From Reticulitermes speratus (taxonomy: Eukaryota; Arthropoda; Insecta; Blattodea; Rhinotermitidae): DNA of 64,000 bases. Of the stretch, positions 58,089-64,000 are shown one piece after another. Under the pieces are notes generated by a model. The model did no database searches and was not told where the DNA came from. It was given only the letters and a program-made list of their open reading frames with translations. A program made the translations under genes and the position numbers. Positions within the stretch are counted from its first letter, which is position 1. Each line of letters opens with the position of its first letter. The stretch is taken from contig JAJKFL010000014.1 in NCBI GenBank assembly GCA_021186555.1, positions 17,807,533 through 17,871,532 on the forward strand. Direction: 5' to 3'.

Positions 58089-59189
58089 AGTTCACTGTGA
58101 CAGTATTGTATAACATAACAAGGTGTAATAAGAGTGCATCTGTTGGTTAAAGTGGAGTGTATATGACATGTGTTAGTTACAAGTTACAGCCATTAAGTAA
58201 GACTTTTCGTCCTTTCGCGTACAAACTGCATTGTTCCAATGCAGCTTATTTCAGGAGAAACAAGGTATGAAATATATACATGTAAATGTATATATATATA
58301 TAACGTAATAATTCTGAACCATTCGCTCAGTTTATTACTTATACATTTTGATTTCGTAAATGAATATTTCATCTTGTATAGATTTAAAGGGTAAGAATAC
58401 GCATTTTTGCTATCACTCTTATGTAAAATTCCGCGACTCTTGCAGTAAATTTTGTAATTTATGTTTGTTAGGCAAATTTGCCGAGTGACTTTCACTATAA
58501 GTTTCGGTCAAAATAGGCCCATCCTTTCTCAAGTTATGGGATGACACAAGCGCAAGAATTGCCTCTGTTTGCTTATCTCTAAAACATAAAAACGTGCGGA
58601 GACATTGCTCTGGGCATAAAGCGTGTGACTCAAGTTTCGTTATAACTTTTGTTCGAATTCAAACTTGTATCGTTTCAGAAAACAATTACCGAGTTAGACT
58701 CTAGATAAATGCCGAAGACGGTGTACGCTACGTCTTTTTGTAAAAATAACCGTTATTTCTGTACAAATTTAACCAAAATTGCAACATATCTACACAATTT
58801 TCTTACACGCACCAATATACACTATTTTATAGAAGTCTGTTAAACATTTGCCAAGCTTTTACATGTGGACATATGTAGGTCTACATTATGATCTGCAGGT
58901 CCATAGGTATGGCGAAGTTAGTAGCCAAAATTAAGCAGTTTTGGTTTCGAAAGTGCCCAAAATACTAGCAGAAAACTGATGCTCTCTTCACTTTTCAATA
59001 ATGAACTTCAGGATTAATAATGCTTATAAAAATGTTAAACAGTGGCCTTGAAATTGCTGGTTACTTCAGAACATTCTGTTCTTCGTACTTTAATAAATTG
59101 AAATGTCTTATAATATACACCGCACTTTGGCTCTCTTGTGGGGAAAGGTGTTCTGAGCCGCACAGACAGTGAGGTGGATTATGGTAAAA
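58089..59189. other. no recognised feature
   Basis: AT-rich, including a short (TA)n at 58289-58302. No gene seen. Confidence 0.35.
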
Positions 59190-59465
59190 CATTTTGACAG
59201 GAGGCTACAGGCTGGATGTCCGATGGCTCGTGGTGCTATTCCCTGTAGGGGGAAGAATTTTATACCTCCTCCAAAGCGTCCATACCTCCTCTGTGTCCCA
59301 CTCAGCCTCCCATTCAATTGACACTGGGCGCTTTCTCTCGGGATTAAGAGGCCAGGGAGCGAAGTTGACGTTCACATTCACCTAGTGCCGAGATTACGAA
59401 TGCGTGGAGCTATAAATCCACTCCCGCATATGCCTTCATGGCGTGTACAGGCACAACTGTACTTT
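59190..59465 (+). mobile_element. SINE-C copy, diverged
   Basis: GAGGCTACAGGCTGGATGTC (head part), ACTCAGCCTCCCATTCAATT, GGGCGCTTTCTCTCGGGATT, GTGGAGCTATAAATCCACTC and TATGCCTTCATGGCGTGTAC (tail) follow in family order, promoter on the plus strand. Confidence 0.65.
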
Positions 59466-60339
59466 TATAAATGATCATCAGGGCAAATTTACGCAGAATA
59501 ATAAAGACATTTTTCGGGATATATGTATAAGGGTAACCTATTGCGGTGTTTGTTGCCACTCTTCCTAGTTTTTCGTTTTGTTTATGTTGAAGCCTTCCTT
59601 ATAATGATACTGTGCCTCGATCCCACGTAGTACAAAAAAAAGGAAAATCGAGTGTTTATTATTTACAAATTCAAAGATGGTATCATGCTGCTTCCCTTTT
59701 TATACACGCATTTGCATGGACTGGGGTTATAGTAAATTGTTTTGTACCATAATTAAATCTGCACTGTAGTGCAGAGACTACAGTCAATTAGCCACGGGGA
59801 CAGAGCAGTTTATCATGCAGAATAGACCTCTTCCTTTTGTGGGTGGAAGTCTTGGCGCGTGCGACCCAGAATTTCTCCTCCATCAGCAGTAAAAATTTAG
59901 CGAGGTTCGGTGAACAAGGGTAGTTACTTGAGAGGGAAGGGAGGGTGAGTGGAACAGGAACAGCTCAATTTCACCAAAAAGGTTTACCTGGTACTACTTT
60001 TTTACCGTCCCTAATTTGAGATAAGAATCACGGAAATACTGGGAGACGCAGACAGGCAGTAGGTAGCAGTCCGTTCGTATACCTGTCTCGGATTCTTTGG
60101 TTCTTCCTAAGAGCTTTTTCACGCCGTTAATCAGTGGCGGCTTCTTCACACTCACAAGATACATTGCTGGCTGTGTAGATGTCAATCTAATTTTAGTACA
60201 CACACACACTACTTGAAAGAATGAAGAAAAAATATCGAATTCTGGAAACAACAGATGCTTCAGACACCAACTAACGTTTCCAACGCCAGTTCAGTTTGAA
60301 GCTTATTTTACTCCTCAAGTGTGATGTAAAGTACACCCT
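59466..60339. other. no recognised feature
   Basis: Only short open frames; no repeat family recognised. Confidence 0.3.
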
Positions 60340-60530
60340 TTGCTGAATTCAGCACCACGCAATGAAGGCATATGTAGGAATGGAATTATAAAGCCAAGCA
60401 TTCTTAATCTCGGCACTATATCGGGTGAATTTTTACCTTTACGTCCCAGCCAACTTATCTTCAGGAAAAGTGTCCCCGATTCCACAGAAGAGGAAGCTGC
60501 GGGACCTCCAGAGCCGGTACGGATGCAGTT
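60340..60530 (-). mobile_element. SINE-C fragment
   Basis: ACGCAATGAAGGCATATGTA, GCATTCTTAATCTCGGCACT and CCTCCAGAGCCGGTACGG match the tail and body. The head is lost. Confidence 0.55.
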
Positions 60531-61039
60531 TAATCCTTGGTACCAAGTTATGGCGGCTTCCTTCTGTAGATGTGTATTCTTTAAGAAGAATCTATATATC
60601 TCCCTTATTTTTTGTTCCCCACTGCTTTGTTTTCGAGGCAGAGATAGAGAAATAAATCGCAAACACGCGATTATATTGGTGCAATAAATTGCGATTATTC
60701 TTGTGGGAAAATTAAGTTGATCAAGTAATCTCCTCAACATACTTAGTATCCCCCCACATAAGGGTACCTTATGCTTTCTATTAATTTCTTTACAAATTTT
60801 CTTGAACAAAGTCTATTTGTTGTATTGTGCAGTATTTCTAACAAGATTTTCTAAATGCGTTCTCAAGTGGTATTTTTTTGAAAAGACCAAAAAATAAAAT
60901 AACTTTGTTTTATTTTTATACTTCGCTATATTGTAGGCTTGTTAGAGTCAAGTGAAGCGTCCAGCTCCTCTTCACCGGTAATAGTAACCACTTGCTTTCT
61001 GTACCACCGCCTTAACGCCTTAAGTAAGTGGTACAACTA
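60531..61039. other. no recognised feature
   Basis: AT-rich, unclassified. Confidence 0.3.
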
Positions 61040-61300
61040 AAGGTGTCCCTGTTCACGCCATGAAGTGATATTTAGGGGGTAGAAATATGGCTCCACACAT
61101 TCTTAATTTTGGCGATAAATAGAGGAGAGTGGTTGCTTTTACTCTTTGGTGATGGGGGGAACCCCTCACCCATTGAATAGTAGGGTGGGTGGACCTCAAA
61201 GCCAGTCTGGATGTTTTGGAGTTTCCTTGTTTCTGCCGAGAATTGAAGCCGGATTGCGCAACCCATGCCTAATCACCACACCGACTAGACTCTTATTCCA
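61040..61300 (-). mobile_element. SINE-C copy
   Basis: GTGTCCCTGTTCACGCCATG tail complement, CCCATTGAATAGTAGGGTGG and CAGTCTGGATGTTTTGGAG body, and GAGAATTGAAGCCGG with CACACCGACTAGAC at the head end. Confidence 0.7.
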
Positions 61301-61884
61301 TCAATTAAATGAAATTTGTTATGTTGTCTTTCTACCGTCTACATTTCATGTACCATCTAAACAAAACAGCTGAGGATCGTAGTGAACATTTTTGGTTGGC
61401 TTTATTGACGGATAAAATGCAACTTTGAAGCAGTAATACCGAAAGAGGAATTGCCACTTCAAAATTACGCCATTAGTCATATTGGATATCAGTTTGAAAA
61501 ATCAAACTTCTTCTTTGTTTGCTCTTCAAGCCACCTGGTCCTTCAAATGTTGTGTTCAGTTGGAAGCATTCAGCAGAATAGAGATTGTACTTGGACTCGA
61601 GCCTTCAATAAAGATGATTTTAAAAGTCTTTACATCATTGTGCCAAATTTGATTGAAAACAGAAAATAATGGGAATAAATTATATTTATTTATATCTACT
61701 ATCTTGCTGCTACTAAACTCCTTTTTCAGTACCAATATAATGACGAATTCAGTTCACAGTTTTAAATATCTTCTCTGAAAGCAATTCAAATCTCCAGCTC
61801 ATAAGCAGAAATGCGAATTCTGTAATCTTCATTCACAAGTTAATTTCTCCAGTATATGCAGGAATGGTAAAATGTAAAGGATTG

Positions 61885-62175
61885 GTAATGTGGCCCATCG
61901 TGGTCCCAGGCGTTGTGGTGGATTTATAGCTGCAAACTTCCTTATCTCCCACCACTAGATTAATGTGGGTATCAGAGTCACGCGCCGGCCGCTAAACAAC
62001 CAGAAAGGAGCTTCCATTAGGGAGTGGATATGAGCCTGGCTAGGTGGAACCCGTAGCCGATGTAGGAGCTGTGGCGAGGAGAAAAATCTTCGGACTTGCC
62101 GGGAATTGAACCTCGAATATGCTGTCTTCAGCCCGTAGCCTGGTCACTTACTGACTGAGCTACCTGTCTCATAGC
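61885..62175 (-). mobile_element. SINE-C relative, nearly full length
   Basis: The minus strand begins GAGACAGGTAGCTCAGTCAG (a clear A box) and GAGGTTCAATTCCCGG (B box), then CTCATATCCACTCCCTAATG and CGGCCGGCGCGTGACTCTGA. It shares the body layout of SINE-C but belongs to another subfamily. Confidence 0.65.
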
Positions 62176-62929
62176 GAGAGCCGGTGCAGCTTTTAAATTT
62201 CTAAACAACCACATTTCAGTATGCATAACAAGTTATTAACACAATTCAAAGTGGTTGTGGCAATAAGAAGACATCAAACGCGAGGACGCATACTGTAGCC
62301 TTGACACTTCAGAAATCTTGCAGGTAAAATTAATTGCAATCGCAACGGGGAATACTTACAGCCTTTGATGCTGACGCGCCTCTAAAACGTCCGCGACACA
62401 AACATATTTTAATATTTCTTAAAGTAAACCTCTTTTACTTAGTGGTTGAAGCATATATCCTCAGAAGAGTAGAACATTTGAAGGACTGCCCAAGCAATTT
62501 CGATACAAAACGAGAAGAAATTTACTCCTTATATAGCTGAAATAATTTCAACATATTTCAGTAATCCATAAGTAAAACATACTTGTAATTAAGACTTAAC
62601 GTTTATGAGGAAGTTGTAACATTTGACATATGCTCATTGATTTATTGGGACCTTTGCCATCTCTTCGTGTTTCTTAGAAAAAAGGCTGTTGTTTCTTTAA
62701 CCGAAAGAAGACAAACGGAAGTGTCCAGTAAGTGTGTCAGTTTAATACGTCTGCTTGTATTAATTCTACATTGTCACGATAAAATGAATATCCTAGTATC
62801 TGAATGAGTTTGTTGTCATATTTTTGTGCTTTCAGTAGTTTAACTTTACACAAAAGCAGAAGTCCAGGTTTACGACGCGATTTTCATATTATTTTATTCT
62901 CTCAAATTTTCTTGTTCAATGGGTACCGA
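62176..62929. other. no recognised feature
   Basis: Open frames under 70 codons, nothing recognised. Confidence 0.3.
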
Positions 62930-63060
62930 GAGCTACTTTCCCGAGAGTAAAGTGGCTGGGGCTTGAAGCTGACCACTCCCCCTCCCCCCATTGCCGATAT
63001 TAAAAAAGATTGGAGCTATAGGTCAACACCCCCATATGTCTGCGAGAAGTGCACATGACA
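62930..63060 (+). mobile_element. SINE-C tail fragment
   Basis: CGAGAGTAAAGTGGCTGGGG, GAAGCTGACCACTCCCCCTC and TTGGAGCTATAGGTCAACAC match the family's tail half, head missing. Confidence 0.5.
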
Positions 63061-64000
63061 ATTATCCTATTATCCCATTATCTGCACTAAAGATGTAACA
63101 GCCACAATTAGAGTAGTTCATGAGGTAGGTGTAAGCTACGTGAAAATCATGTCATCTTAAGAAAATTAAGTCTCCTCTGCATATACTAACAACATAACAA
63201 CATAAAACTGAATTTGTATGTGTGGGCCTGTATGTGACTATTTACTTATGTATCGTACATTAGAGGTGCGTGAGAGGGAGACGACTTGGACCTAAGATGG
63301 AAGATGTAACAGAAGGGTGAGGACATTTGCATAACAGGAGCTTCATAATTTGTACTTTTCATCAAACACACATTCTATTGAGGTTAAAAAGCTCAGATTG
63401 AAGAAGTGTGTGTAGAATTTAACACACATACGTGAGCTGTTAAATGCATACGTAATTTTTTTCTGAAAATCCGAAAGGAATATACCATTTAGGAACCTAG
63501 GTATAGGTGAGAGGATAATTTCCAAATAAACCTTATAGAACAAATGTGAGGGCGTGGACTTCATTAAAGTGAATCAAACTCTTCACCAGTGATGGGCTGT
63601 TGTGAAAACGGCAATGAAAATTCTGCTTCCAACATTGCGGGGAATTTCTGGACTGTATCAGCTACTCTTGGCTTCATAAGAAGTCCAGATCAACGAGTTA
63701 ATTTGTAGAACTTTAGCTTTTATAACTTCTTTTATTTCTGCTATGTCTAATAACTTATTTCTTATTGTTATGGTCTTTGACTATGGATATCTTGTGATAA
63801 ATAATTTTGCTGTGTCTCTATTTCTGGATTTTGCAAATGAATGTTTAACACTAAGAGTTCACGGAGAACCAACCCACTAAAACGACCTCGAACTATCTGC
63901 CTCCTCTAAGCTGGGTCACAAATGAAGATTTTGGAGACTCGCTCGCTCTCTTCCAGTCATTAGAGTTGCTGTGGTAAGAAACCGTCAGTTGCTGATCATC
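63061..64000. other. no recognised feature
   Basis: AT-rich, open frames up to 73 codons without motifs. Confidence 0.3.

Noticed and set aside
1..64000. CRISPR arrays, bacterial operons or ribosomal RNA genes
   Set aside because: Nothing of the kind was seen. The spliced GATA gene and the SINEs show nuclear insect DNA.

Overview
This is a stretch of insect nuclear DNA. It is AT-rich, intron-containing and gene-poor, and it is packed with old and young retroelements. The many tRNA-derived SINEs, the Jockey-like and RTE-like LINE fragments and the Penelope-type hammerhead ribozymes suggest a large, repeat-rich genome. I infer a cockroach- or termite-like polyneopteran, but nothing in the window proves the species.

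One gene is clear. On the minus strand, four coding exons (16326-15858, 13235-13063, 11845-11593 and 9568-9162) join in matching phases (1, 0, 1) into a GATA-type zinc-finger transcription factor of about 433 residues. The N-finger, linker, C-finger, basic tail and N-terminal motifs identify it as pannier, the GATA4/5/6-type factor of insects. A splice acceptor lies 25 bases upstream of the ATG, so at least one 5' non-coding exon lies further upstream (higher coordinates), and I could not locate it.

The rest (1-9 kb and 16.4-64 kb) contains no second complete gene. It holds: (a) seven copies of a tRNA-Leu-like SINE (here SINE-A), four with clear target-site duplications; (b) two good copies and one decayed copy of a second SINE (SINE-B); (c) about a dozen copies or relatives of a third tRNA-type SINE (SINE-C); (d) a frameshifted Jockey-like LINE (1565-3110); (e) five minus-strand 3' fragments of an RTE-like LINE; (f) a 17-copy, 55-bp minisatellite at 26028-26963 that is open in all three forward frames; and (g) a possible orphan last exon at 22335-22556 followed by an AATAAA.

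The most unusual component is a set of small elements carrying hammerhead ribozyme motifs (CUGANGA, stem II, GAAA, then a tiny palindromic stem III). At least ten motifs are readable. Several are paired head to head in inverted repeats, as in Penelope-like retroelements and their small derivatives. One palindrome with four motifs sits inside pannier intron 3, with an intact-looking motif in the sense direction of the pannier transcript. Another (55399-55780) is bounded by a perfect 12-bp direct repeat. How these elements relate to pannier expression is inference only.
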